Source: Archegozetes longisetosus (lineage: Eukaryota; Arthropoda; Arachnida; Sarcoptiformes; Trhypochthoniidae). From it: a stretch of DNA of 64,000 bases. Within the stretch, counting starts at the first letter, position 1, and each line of letters begins with the position of its first letter. Under the pieces are notes generated by a model that was not told the DNA's origin, did no database searches, and was given only the letters and a program-made list of their open reading frames with translations. The position numbers and the translations under genes are program-made. Location of the stretch: assembly GCA_018873245.2 (NCBI GenBank), contig JAEMBT020000005.1, positions 7,550,001 to 7,614,000 of the forward strand. The letters are read 5' to 3'. Below, piece after piece: positions 46,708 through 56,896 of this stretch.

Positions 46708-46974
46708 AAATAAATGATTTATTGATTCGATAATACTTTTGGAAGTTATTATCTTATCAATTGATTCGACAATAAATTCAATTTTTAATATATTTGTTGT
46801 TTTTGATTAGTTCTGAATCAATTAGAAAAATTTTGTGAAACAATTATATCTCTTATATTTCGAGCTTCGTTTGAATGAATAATTTCTGCATTACTCTCTG
46901 TTTCATCTGTTTCTTCAGTTTCGGTATAAATGGTTTCGAAAAAGTTATAGTTTTTTGAAATTTTATGTAATATT

Positions 46975-47465
46975 GTGAGAGTGGATTTTTATATAGCGAA
47001 ATAACAACTCTGACTTTAACAATTAACAATCTTTATTAAAAATATAAATTGAATGATAATACATAAAGATTTAAATGTATCGCACAGAGTCTAAGCTCTC
47101 TCGCACTCTCTTACTAACTCACTTAATTTCTACTCTATTACTCTCTCTTTTTATACTCTTCTGACTAATTAATGAAAGGATGTTTAAGAATATTTTCGAG
47201 TTATAATTTTGAGAAAATTTATTCCTAAAAAGGGATGTTCAAGCATTCCAGTATTAGATTCCCATAACAATTAATTTCCTATTGTAATTAAATTAGAATA
47301 AGAATTTGCTTTTACAATTAGAGCGAACTAAACAAAACCTTTTATAGTCATAACGAAATAAGAGTTAAACTTTCATTCTCATAACAAATAGAAAGTTTAC
47401 AAAACAAATTAAAATACTTTTTGTTTTAATATAACAATATAAAACAGGAAGTAATAACTAAAAGA
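46975..47465 (-). mobile_element. Possible second LTR-like segment in the Harbinger interior
   Basis: On the minus strand a GTATAAAAAG box (about 47150) is followed, about 130 bp on, by AATAAAG, as in an LTR. CT-rich tracts lie in between. LTR ends and target duplication were not established, so it may be ordinary Harbinger non-coding DNA. Confidence 0.25.
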
Positions 47466-47489
47466 CATCTTTGGGACATAACGTGAGCT

Positions 47490-48309
47490 GACCCGCACTT
47501 CGATCTAAACACCGAAAGCTCTTTCGATTACATTTCGAGATTTAATGTGCGATACATTGTATCTATTTTGACTCATTTGTTGGATTGAGAAACGAAGTCA
47601 TTAATTGTTTTTCCAAAGGATAACCCGAATCTCCCAAAAGCCATCCATTTATCGCATTATTTTTCAAATAGCTCTTTAGTTCACAGTTATTCCATATGAA
47701 TGAATCGTGGACTCTACCAGGATATTTGATCACTACATTTATAAATTCAAAATTCGGGTTAGCAACCGCTTGAACGTTGATTGAGTGCCGGTTTTTGCGA
47801 TTGATATAATCAGATTCGATGTCTTTCAGTGGAGTTTGGATCTCAATATGTGTCCCATCTATCGCTCCGATAACATTAGGCATTCGATCGATTGCATAAA
47901 AGTTTTGCTTAGTTTGATTCAATTCTAATACACTTTTCAGGAATTTTATGAATTGTTTTACTCTTTTTGTCAATGCTTTCGAGACATTGAATACACATCT
48001 AGACTGACTGGCTTTGCTTATGTTGAGGCAATCACCGGTCGCTCTATAGAAGGCCCTTTGAGAATAGAATCTGAGAGCAGTGCACACTTGTATGACCACT
48101 GGAAGCGCTTGTGATCTTTTGGTTGGCCTCTCAATGTCTTCGGAAATGAGAGCACAGATATCACTAATAGCTTGCCTATTGAAACGAAACCTCTGGACAC
48201 ATTCAGAATCGTTGTAAACTTCCAAAGGATTCATTCGATCTCTAAATACGCGTTCTTTTCTAAGGTTTTGAGTCTTTTGATTCAAAAAAATTAACAAAAA
48301 AATAGACAT
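47490..48309 (-). pseudogene. HARBI1-type Harbinger transposase, frameshifted near the C-terminus
   Basis: ATG at 48309 opens 248 codons to the stop at 47563. The N-terminal helices (VYNDSECVQRFRFNRQAISDI) and DDE_4 nuclease are present: GAIDGTHIEIQ holds the first Asp and VIKYPGRVHDSFIWN the second, followed by LLGDSGYPL. After a one-base shift at about 47561 the frame continues with SRNVIERAFGV, containing the catalytic Glu, then breaks again near 47507. The catalytic residues are therefore all recognisable but not in one frame. The enzyme would cut and paste with a 3-bp duplication, matching the CTG seen. Confidence 0.85.
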
Positions 48310-49271
48310 TTTCAGCGATTTGCACACTTAAGACAACACTCGGCCAGTCCTAAGACATAACACTATATTTATTATATTATGATTTATTTATTTTCTATTA
48401 ATTGATTAGTGAAACAAAAAAATCTTAGGTGTATCTTAGGATCAGATATGGGATCGATTTTTATCCTAAGATATGTCATAAACCAATTATTCTATCTTAG
48501 AATAAAAAGTTTTGTGGAATCAAAAATCAAATTCATGACTTAAGATAAATCTCAGTCCTAGGATCTTTTGTGAAACCCTCTGCTGAAAATACCATAATCT
48601 TAAACTAACTTTTAGAAAGGCAGGGGATTTTCCGAAAATTTTAGTGATTTTACCGATCTCATACGAAAAATCTCATGTTTACGGAATGAAAATTCCCCAA
48701 ATTATCATAGTCCTAATAATGCTGAAAATTTTCTAATTATTTATGAAAATTCGTAGGGCTACACCTTAGAAAAATAGGGATTTAAACTTTTCTAGAATGA
48801 AAATTATTGATAAATTCAATTATCGATTTCATTATATTGCAGGTCTTGAACCTCTAAAATTTTCCCAAAGTTATTCCCTTATCTTTATTGATTTTTGAGC
48901 GAAATCCCAAAGAGAAACTAATGGGGGACAGAGGTCAAATAATCTTTTGAAATTGAGTTTTTTCCATAGACGTAACGTTAAAAAAGTTAAGGAAATTTTT
49001 TCTCCGGAACTGGATGTAACTAAGATCTAACACTTTGGTCAAAAATGTATGAGTATATTTGCCATCGAATCATAAGATCAAAAGTCCTTGCCCACGCACA
49101 ATGGCCTAACGTGGGTTCTCCTTTTAAAATGAACAATTTAAGATATTATTTATGAGGCTTATTCAAAAAATAGCTCTCAAACATATTTAACACAAATTTT
49201 TATGAGAAATTAGATACGAATTAATGTTTGGCTAATTATGGTATTCATTGAATAAATTTAAACAGTTAACA

Positions 49272-49916
49272 CAGGGTGTCCAGTAGTTTATCGAATCTAA
49301 TTGAATTTCAAAACTTTTCTTATCGATACGTTTTTACAAAAAAATTTTTGAAAAAGTTCAATATTAGAACAGTTCTAATTCGAACTTGCGTCAACACACA
49401 AATCAAACACTTGAGATGAAAAATGGAAAATGGTGTTTACAACAGTTGAACACCGTTTTTTTTGTTTAAATATATATTCAATTAAAATCTTATAAGATTC
49501 AAAAAGATTTTGAAGAGGATTTAGGTAATGACCTTTAACTAAGAGCGGTACTTGGAGTATGCAAGAAAAATTAATCAATTTCATCAGTAGTGACCATATG
49601 AAAAGTAATCGTAAACCTCTTGTTTTGACTCCTGAAAAATTAGAACTAGAGAAAACTTTATACAGAGCCCATAAAAGACATTAGGAGAGTTGAAGAATTT
49701 AAAATCTCTAAAACTTCGTGTGAGAATAGCACTAAAATTATGAATTTTAATTTCTGTCGTGTGAGCGCTGTGCATGAGTTGAAAGTCAGGTTTTGAAAAA
49801 AGAGTTCAGTACTGTAAATAGTTTCAAGATTTAATCAAATTTGGAGTAATTTTGGACACAGCTTTCTTCACAGATGATGCCTGGTTTCATCTTTCAAGTT
49901 ATGTCAACCCCCAAAA
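49272..49916 (+). mobile_element. Truncated mariner-like element (same insertion as 39224-40768)
   Basis: Begins with the CAGGGTGTCCAGT terminus at the same host position as the copy in unit 2 and stays similar through the first catalytic-Asp region (near 49870-49905). Homology stops at about 49916; the 3' half and right terminus are gone. Shared position shows that it was inherited by duplication, not inserted independently. DNA from 49917 to 50274 is unrecognised. Confidence 0.8.
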
Positions 49917-50274
49917 GAACGATGAAAATAAGTCTATGGGATTCTTACAATCCATACACCCTGAATCTCATGATATATTTTAATAGAGACTATCATCTTG
50001 ATCAAAATTGTCAATGGGCCCACCTTTGTATAACTTATAGTTTATCCGCTAGATGTCCTTAAAATTAACGTTTAAAATGAATCTTCGATTTTCTCTAAGG
50101 ATATTATAGATATCGAAAAACGAGTTTCATAACTGTAATCAACGTTAGATTGTACATCGAAATCATATATCATATAATAAAAAGTCTTAAAGTGAAAAAA
50201 TTCGATATAAAATACTTAAAGTCGAGTATCTCGAAAAGTATTCGATAAAAAAATTTGGATTCCATATTCAGGAT

Positions 50275-50876
50275 CGGGTGAATGCGAGCTAATGGGTCTA
50301 AAGGGGTTTCTGACCCCCACCCCCAAGTGTGATATATCATTGTATTCGGTTCGTCAAGCTGAACATTTTGATACCACACTTGACTACATTCAACCTGAAC
50401 CTGACTATTTCTGGACAATTCCCGACAGGAGTGGCTGACCCGACCAAGTGATATATCATTGAACTCAGGACATCGAACTGAGCATTTTGATACCTCACTT
50501 GATCAATTATCATAAGTAGTTCTCGAGATATCCACCATTGTTTGATTTAGCACCTCGTAATGGATAAACCTGGATTCTAGTCGTAACCCAAACAAGCCCG
50601 ATACAAACTGAAGGAGATAAGTTAGGTCGCAAAGCGACCTAACCTATTATACCTTAGTTTTAATCAGGCTTGGCTTTGGTTACAACTTGGTAAAGCCAGG
50701 TTTACCCATTTCCGAGGGGGGTTAGGTCTCGGTGGCCAGAAGTGGTCAGGTTCGGGTTGGAAGTAGTCATGTGTGGTATCAAGATGTTCAGCTAGGCGAA
50801 CTGAATCCAACGATGTATTACACTTGGAAGTGGGGGGTCGGGAACCCCTTTAGACCCATTAGCCCGGATTTACCCG
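50275..50876. mobile_element. Inverted-repeat MITE, family X copy 2 (602 bp)
   Basis: Ends start CGGGT(G/A)AAT and share GCTAATGGGTCTAAAGGGG in inverted orientation, followed by about 150 bp of further inverted similarity. It is the same family as 34519-35782, whose termini have identical words, but lacks that copy's 600-bp interior. No convincing target duplication and no gene. Confidence 0.75.
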
Positions 50877-51038
50877 AATTTTATTTGATGAAATAGACTA
50901 TTTTTTATTAATTTTTGAGTGCACGAAAAGTACGAACTCGTACGTTCCAGAATCGCTATATATTTATATACGAAAAAAATATAAGTGAAAATAATTAAGT
51001 GTGTTGTTATAAGTAACACTAAATTTTCACTTATATAA

Positions 51039-51155
51039 ATGGAAGAGAAAAAATGTTCTCGTTGTTATTTTGTCAAATCAGTTAATGAGTTTTGGAAAAA
51101 TAAATTAACTAAAGACGGTCTTCACTGGGAATCTGTAAAACTGAATTATATTTAA
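51039..51155 (+). CDS. Short zinc-ribbon-like ORF fragment (38 aa)
   Basis: From ATG 51039 the product reads MEEKKCSRCYFVKSVNEFWK then a basic KDGL segment. This CxxC...K...F..nK..kDGl arrangement is typical of the N-terminal zinc ribbon of HNH-type and related nucleic-acid proteins. In the next frame (about 51150-51250) a second Cys pair (ECECGKSIYQS) is followed by a stop, as if one small protein had shifted frame. A 20-bp hairpin (50989-51036) lies just upstream. Origin unknown; possibly a relic of a mobile or viral gene. Confidence 0.3.
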   Translation: MEEKKCSRCYFVKSVNEFWKNKLTKDGLHWESVKLNYI

Positions 51156-52557
51156 TCGATAAGGACAAGTATTTTCTAAAAGTTGAATGTGAATGTGGAA
51201 AATCTATTTACCAAAGCACTTACAAAAAATACAATTTTCAAAATATGAAATAATTATGAAAAGAAAGGGCAATTCTTGAAAAAATACCTTAAAATATGTG
51301 ATTTTTGGTCATTCACCCTTCAAGCACATAAATCGTACTTTTTTTTAGATTTCCTAATTTTATTAATTTCTATAGTAAAATTCTGTTTTATTATTTCGTA
51401 CCTACCCCTCAAGTGACCTATCCAATAATCAAGAAAAAACTAATATTTGGTATATTTTTGATCAATTTATACTAATATTTTATAGACTTTTATTAATTTA
51501 TTATGGTCGTACGCATATACCCTCTTCCAGTGACCCATATACTACTTGTGAAAATTGTGGTTTTGAAAATGACCATTTTTGAATTCCGCTCAACATACCC
51601 TCAATGACTATAAAAATCAAATGAAAGTCCCTTCGGGTAGCACTTAATGAGAAAAGTTCATCACCTACCCACTTGTACATAGAAAACAATCCTGAGAAAT
51701 TCCAATAATTAAATAACTATGTTATATTATGACTTAAATTTAACAATTTACTATTCTTTATGACCCATATATGAATATAATTATTTAATACTTTCATAAT
51801 GACATTTTTGTAAAATTAAAACTTCGACTAAGGTTTTATTGACATTAAAGTTTTAATAAGTGCATATGCGCACTTTATTTTCTTCTACACAACTACCTAT
51901 CCGTTGACCTATCCGCAGATGTCCGCGGATTGGTTCGGTTCGACTTGAACAGCCATATAGCTAATGTAGTGCAATGTAGTCATGGGGCGCCCTCAGACAT
52001 AACATTTGGCGATTCTCTACATAAAGTGTGGCAATTTTCTCTTGCCCCACTATTTTAGGTTTTATAAATCCTATGATTTTAAAGCTACAGTATAGCAGCA
52101 CACCTGCTAATAAAACTTGAGTCTAACAGATTAATTTGGGTTTTAAATATTTGAATGTTATTATAAAGCAACTTCAGTCTAGTTTTAGTTTAGTTCCCAT
52201 TGAGTGAAGTTATTTTTGAATAAAATTTTGAAATATACTTTATTTTATAATCGTTTAAATATGGGCAAAAATCCGCCATCATATGAAGTAACAATTGCAT
52301 GCCATCGAATATTTCAAACCTTAACAATTCCCTGTAGATACTAAAACTAATAAATTTTGGTCATTTTCTTCTTATGATTAAAGCTTTTATTTTCTTGAAT
52401 AAAGTAAATTTATCACACTTTATAATGGAAAGCGCCTTATGACTACATCGCACTACTTCCGATGACTGTCAATGACTGTTAAGATTTTGAGTGCACATTA
52501 ATAAAAACTAGATTATAGTATCACTCTTCAAAGATTGATTTACAAAAAAACTGCTTA
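51156..52557. other. Intergenic region downstream of the GT31 gene
   Basis: Mostly AT-rich DNA without a supported gene. 51675-51905 is a direct repeat of 53905-54128 on the other side of the GT31 gene. A short G+C-richer patch at 51940-52060 was not recognised. Confidence 0.5.
51675..51905 (+). repeat. ~225-bp direct repeat flanking the GT31 gene, left copy
   Basis: Shares TTAAATAACTATGTTAT, AATACTTTC and GCACTTTATTT blocks in the same order with 53905-54128. Diverged, about 75% by eye. Confidence 0.55.
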
Positions 52558-53697
52558 TTATTTAATTAGTTGAGAATTTTTTGTAACGTTCTTCCAAACA
52601 CTGAATAAATCATCTTTATGAAAATTATGTACAAATAAAATATGATTGTTGAAAACATTATAATCAGATACATTGGCTGGGATTTTAGTACCCTCTTGCT
52701 TATAGATTTTGTGGCAAGATTTTCTACTAATATTACATTTTTCAGCAATAATCCCAGTTATATAAACGTCTTCGAATGCTATTGCAGGCAATGAATTCAG
52801 TACTTCAGTATAAATACAATAAATGGAATCGCTAGATATTATATACGGTCCGCCCATGAAATCCGGATAGACTTCTGGCGGATAAACTTTTTTACTTATA
52901 TAAAATTTGGTTGATTTCTGTCTACTGGGCCTGTTCTGTTGATACATATATCCTAGAATTGTTTTCTTAGAATTTTTTATTTCATCGCTGAATTCATTCA
53001 GTAAATTCGGATTAACTAAAACATCATCATCTGTTTTAAGAATAAGTTTCACATTTTTGCAATAAAATAGAGTCCAACGCAAAATTCCGATAGCTTTTAG
53101 AGTGCAGTTGTAATAATAGTCATGAAATTGCCACTGAATTATATCGTTGTATTTGACGTCTTCTTCTATAACTTCACTTTGAACTGAATCAAACTCAGAT
53201 GAGCCCAAAATAAAAAGTACTTTGATTTTACTATTTTTGGTATTAATATTCTGAGCCCAAGTTTTGCGAATCGCCTTCCTTTGTTTGAAAGCATCGACTC
53301 GAGAGAATACAAATATTAATAAATTCAAATGGATTCCGAGGTTTTCTCCACAAAATTTTGGTTTATTTAACCGAATAAGAGTAACATATTTAACATAATC
53401 GGCATATAATATTCGATTTTCTATGTTTGTTTTATTGCCATCATTCATCCGAAGTGTGTTGCTTTCGATTTTGATCAAACTTTCTAATAGTGAATGATTG
53501 CCATAATTCTGATCCGGTTGATTCATATCCATCTTATATGATATTTCCGACTCAATATCATTGCCAGGTTTCAATAGAACTAATTCAGTTTTAGGGTCAA
53601 AATATTTTACTGAATTATAATATGAGAGTACACTATATGATACTATAGAACAAATTGTAAGAGTTGTTAAACAGAGTAACAAATTTAATTGCTTCAT
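52558..53697 (-). CDS. GT31 beta-1,3-galactosyltransferase-like enzyme (379 aa)
   Basis: Intact, intronless frame from ATG 53697. Residues about 5-28 form a signal anchor, placing the enzyme in the Golgi membrane with a lumenal catalytic domain, as usual for GT31. The catalytic part has LLIFVFSRVDAFKQRKAIRKTW (about 128-149), VLFILGSSE, LILKTDDDVLVNP (DxD-type metal site, about 222-234), PPEVYPDFMGGPYIISSDSI and EDVYITGIIAEKC, all family hallmarks in order. Such enzymes transfer galactose, N-acetylglucosamine or N-acetylgalactosamine in beta-1,3 linkage from UDP-sugars. The acceptor is unknown. It has a broken relative at 17 kb and a fragment at 24 kb; this one appears functional. Confidence 0.85.
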   Translation of the reverse strand: MKQLNLLLCLTTLTICSIVSYSVLSYYNSVKYFDPKTELVLLKPGNDIESEISYKMDMNQPDQNYGNHSLLESLIKIESNTLRMNDGNKTNIENRILYADYVKYVTLIRLNKPKFCGENLGIHLNLLIFVFSRVDAFKQRKAIRKTWAQNINTKNSKIKVLFILGSSEFDSVQSEVIEEDVKYNDIIQWQFHDYYYNCTLKAIGILRWTLFYCKNVKLILKTDDDVLVNPNLLNEFSDEIKNSKKTILGYMYQQNRPSRQKSTKFYISKKVYPPEVYPDFMGGPYIISSDSIYCIYTEVLNSLPAIAFEDVYITGIIAEKCNISRKSCHKIYKQEGTKIPANVSDYNVFNNHILFVHNFHKDDLFSVWKNVTKNSQLIK

Positions 53698-53904
53698 CGT
53701 AACCTAATACTTAACAATTTGTTACTAATTAGTTTAATGCAAAGTGTTAATCAATTATTCAAGTACTGTTATTGACTACTATTCACTATTATTAACTAAC
53801 TTATAAGCAAGCACAACAAATTTATTTAAAACTAACTGACTCGCTCTCAAACTCTGATCAAAGCTGATATGTAGCTCTTTATTAGTAAGATCTAGTCTTT
53901 ACTC

Positions 53905-54128
53905 CATGCATATGGAAAACAACCACAAGAGATTCAGATCATTAAATAACTATGTTATGTCAAGACATAAATTTAACAACTTATCATTTTTCACGATTTA
54001 TATACAAATAGAATTGTTTAATACTTTCAAAGTGACATTGGTTGGTAAAATTAAATTTCGACTAAAGGTTGATTGGCACTAATTTCTTAAGAAGTGCACA
54101 CTTTATTTACTTCCACACAACCATCTCA
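53905..54128 (+). repeat. ~225-bp direct repeat flanking the GT31 gene, right copy
   Basis: See the left copy at 51675-51905. This copy lies about 210 bp upstream of the GT31 start codon. The surrounding 53698-54592 holds no other recognised feature. Confidence 0.55.
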
Positions 54129-54592
54129 TTATTATCTTTAAGAAAATTTTTATTGAATTTTATCAGAAAGCTTTGTCTTTTGATATCTTTGTTGCCTAGA
54201 GTTGGTTAATGTGTAGAATGAAATGAAAAAATTTTATTATGTAGTTTAATTATATAGCCCCTATTTTAGAATCATAAGACAAACAACTGTATGAAATGAC
54301 ATAAGAGCTACTATAAGTAATACAAGAAAATGACAACTTATTAAATAGTTAGCAATTAAGAAGTATGAAAAAAATGATTAAAGATCTAGTAGCGATCGAT
54401 TCAAAATCATAGAATTGATGAATGTCCGTCCGATTACAGATAATGCACTTAACTCCTTTGCATTCGAACTATTAATGAAAAATAGATAAATAGTATTTAA
54501 TTTACTTTATTGAAATTACAAAAGTTTAAGAATAGAAATAGAAAATCCATAATTAGTCACTTAAAGTTGTAAAATATGAAATATGCAGTATA

Positions 54593-55330
54593 TCAATACT
54601 TTGTGTGTCCACTGTTGGCTTCTCTAACTAGTTGAAATTTTCCGAACATTGAATTTAATAAATTTATACCTAGAGTATTATCATTATCTCTATCTCTAAT
54701 ATCATTCTGGGCGTCAGCTATTGATAGCCATGACTCATCTTCGCTATCATATAACCCACTGTTAGTGACTCCAGTTTTTTGCACACATTTCCAATGGGTT
54801 AATACCAGGTGATTCAGGAGTAGGGTGACCAAGTGTCCCGCATTGTGCGGGATTGTCCCACATTTAAGAGTTGTGTCCCGCATACCGTATGCACCCCTTG
54901 CGGGACGGAAAATGTTATATATTTTAATATTTATCTTAACAGGTTTCCACTGTATATTTTTATTTAATGCAAATAATGCAATTTTGTTGTCAACACGTTT
55001 CCTATCTTAAAATATGTAGAAGTCTTTAGATAAAAAGAGTTTTAGTCCGATTATCTGATACCTTGTTTTCATTCACATCGTGTGTGATTCTTATAAAGTG
55101 CAGTTCTCAATCAAATCTTTAGTTTATATTTCAGATAACTGTTATTTCAAACTGTAATTTGTAACTTCAATCAGATTAAAACTCTTTAAAAAATTTTATG
55201 AGGGAGCCAAATTTTTTTGTCCCGCATTTAACAGTTTTTGACTTGGTCACCCTATTCAGGAGGTCTGACTAAATCTCGAGGAATAAAATTTCGATCCTGA
55301 AACTACGAATAGGACTGTGAAAATTGACAA
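54593..55330 (-). pseudogene. Transposase-tail relic interrupted by a hAT element
   Basis: If the hAT element at 54821-55254 is ignored, the minus strand on the two sides joins at its target site, and the sequence around the junction reads like the PPxSPxxNPxE motif. That motif holds the third catalytic acid region of IS630/Tc1-type transposases. The tail to 54593 (DSEDESWLSIADAQNDIRD..) is acidic and unrecognised. Evidence is thin: one motif plus position. Confidence 0.3.
54821..55254. mobile_element. hAT-type non-autonomous element (434 bp)
   Basis: Inverted termini TAGGGTGACCAAGT (54821 onward, and complement ending 55254), with GTCCCGCATTxxA words just inside. A perfect 8-bp target duplication TTCAGGAG lies at 54813-54820 and 55255-55262. 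The 8-bp duplication and TAGGGTG ends are diagnostic of hAT. No transposase; must be mobilised in trans. Confidence 0.92.
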
Positions 55331-55987
55331 AATTTCAATCTCAATGAATTACTGAGTAATCGATACCAGTCATAGATTTTTTCTACTTTCAAGATCTTAT
55401 CAAAGTTGTTATTAAAAATATCTAACTTTTACTAATAATAAGAACTCATTGAGTTTTTAAAACTTGTTTTAGTCAACACTTAAATAAAAATTCAAATCTA
55501 AGACGAAACAATAGATATTTAAAGTAATTATTATCACAAAATATATTTAACGAGTTATTGTTTTATAACTAGTTGATTTTGATTTTTTAAAAACATTTGA
55601 TTTTTGACTATTTTTGTCAAACAACTTGTGTAATGATTTTTGATTTTTACTGGTTTCTGTAGAATTTGAAGTGTATAAAGTATTATAAAAGGTTTTGTTC
55701 ACAGAATTAGGAACAAATTCAATAACTTAAGAACATCGTGAAGCTGTTCGCAAGATAAGGGCAAACATTTATCATAAGTGAGTTGAATATCATTTATATA
55801 ATTATATAGCGATTTTTGACCGAATTTCGTCTTAAAAATCTCTAATCAATTTTCACAAACTTTTTTCAAAGATGAAGATATTTTTTTATCGTTTTCAGTA
55901 AATATAATTAGACGAACAGTTGAATAATAATTCAACTGATTTCTCAAAATACTTGAAAATTTTGTTTATAGTCATAAACTTTAGCTA
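55331..55987. other. Intergenic DNA, nothing recognised
   Basis: AT-rich with no supported gene. It may include further decayed parts of the DUF7869 relic that follows. Confidence 0.4.
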
Positions 55988-56560
55988 TCAATGAACTATC
56001 TTTGAATGGAGGAAAGTTGACACCAATAACTTTGATCGGAGATTCAATGTCTGTATTTTTAATGATTTGAGTGTATTCTGAGGGATAATATATTCTTTCA
56101 TAATTTTTTTATTTATCACTATACGCCCGAAATCTGCGTCGATTTCCATTAATGAGTGACCTGGAATCGGGTAATAGGTTATCTTTTCTAGTATTTTAGT
56201 CACAACTAAAGTTTTATAATAAGCCCATAAGAATTTGTTTTTATTCTGCGAAAAACAAATGTCAGAAAAGATATACAAAACTTTGACTTTTGAGTCCAAA
56301 ACTTGATTTAAATTGAAATCGATGAATGAAATGACTTCGTTCGAATCTTTTTCGCAAAATTTTGTGGATATAAGAACATAGAAACATTATTGTCTTCAGA
56401 TCTCGGATACCAAAGTTATAGCAATAGAATTTTCGTAAATAATATTCTAGTGAAACTTTGGTGACAGGTATTGGTAAACTTTTCTGAAAGTCGTAGCAAA
56501 TTACAGCTTCTGTTTCGTTAGATTTGAGCTCGGTTTCAGCTTTTGTTTTAAACCATAAAA
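55988..56560 (-). pseudogene. DUF7869-type (RNase H-like) mobile-element gene relic
   Basis: The minus strand keeps two blocks in the order known for DUF7869 proteins. Near 56500-56390 are CYDFQKSLPIPVTK and a YLRKFYCYNFGI segment. In the frame 56299-55988 there is a block resembling the family's QNKNKFxWAYxKxLV, YYPIPGHSLMEIDADFGRI pattern. Acidic residues expected of an RNase H-like fold are present in the second block, but frame changes separate the two and no start is clear. The family is multi-copy in invertebrate genomes and probably belongs to a transposon; I assign it by motif memory only. Confidence 0.5.
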
Positions 56561-56896
56561 AATTTGTGCCTCATTTTGATGTAAATTTCAAGTTAAAGTT
56601 TAACACTGTTAGACAATATCCTTGAGAATTTCTTATTCAATACTTAATTAAAAGATTTTCGTTCAGTTTTTAAATAGTTAATTTCATGTAAAATAAAATA
56701 CAGAATTAATGAATACATCGGATTCGGTAAATGATTTGATTTCATTCAAAGAAAAAATAAAAAATTCAAGAAACAGTAACAAATATTTAAAAAAATGAAT
56801 GAAAATTACAGGAAATATAAAATAATAATAGCATAATTAGTAAGATCTGATAATGTAAGATTTAAATAATCATTAATATTGTTTTAAAGGTATATA
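56561..56896. other. Short intergenic gap, nothing recognised
   Basis: AT-rich, with A runs; no supported feature. Confidence 0.4.

Larger units (their letters stand above)
45274..48582. mobile_element. PIF/Harbinger transposon with both genes (3309 bp)
   Basis: Terminal inverted repeats CAG(C/A)GGGTTTC (45274-45284, 48572-48582) are followed by inverted AGTCCTAGGA words near both ends. A 3-bp target duplication CTG lies at 45271-45273 and 48583-48585, as for PIF/Harbinger. It holds a Myb/SANT-like gene (plus) and a HARBI1-type nuclease gene (minus) in convergent order, the standard two-gene set. A solo LTR is inserted between them. Both genes carry frame breaks. Confidence 0.9.
44713..49122. 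mobile_element. Giant foldback DNA element with ~500-bp inverted repeats
   Basis: The arm 44713-45212 is the reverse complement of 48627-49122 over its full length at high identity, starting AGGAGAAC(T/C)CACGTTA. The sister unit at about 39119-39140 reads straight through this position, so the element is a discrete insertion, possibly at a TA. Everything between the arms except short edges is a Harbinger transposon (45274-48582), so the original element was about 1.1 kb with no gene of its own. Confidence 0.88.
40950..49916. repeat. Receptor-bearing duplicated unit, copy 3, with nested insertions
   Basis: Starts with DNA matching 20338-20650, lacks the coiled-coil gene and the 87-residue ORF, and contains a complete receptor. 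Its upstream side is interrupted by a MULE-like element (43017-44545), a giant foldback element (44713-49122) and a truncated mariner (49272-49916). The host pieces 42546-43016, 44546-44712 and 49123-49271 are collinear with copies 1 and 2. Confidence 0.8.
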
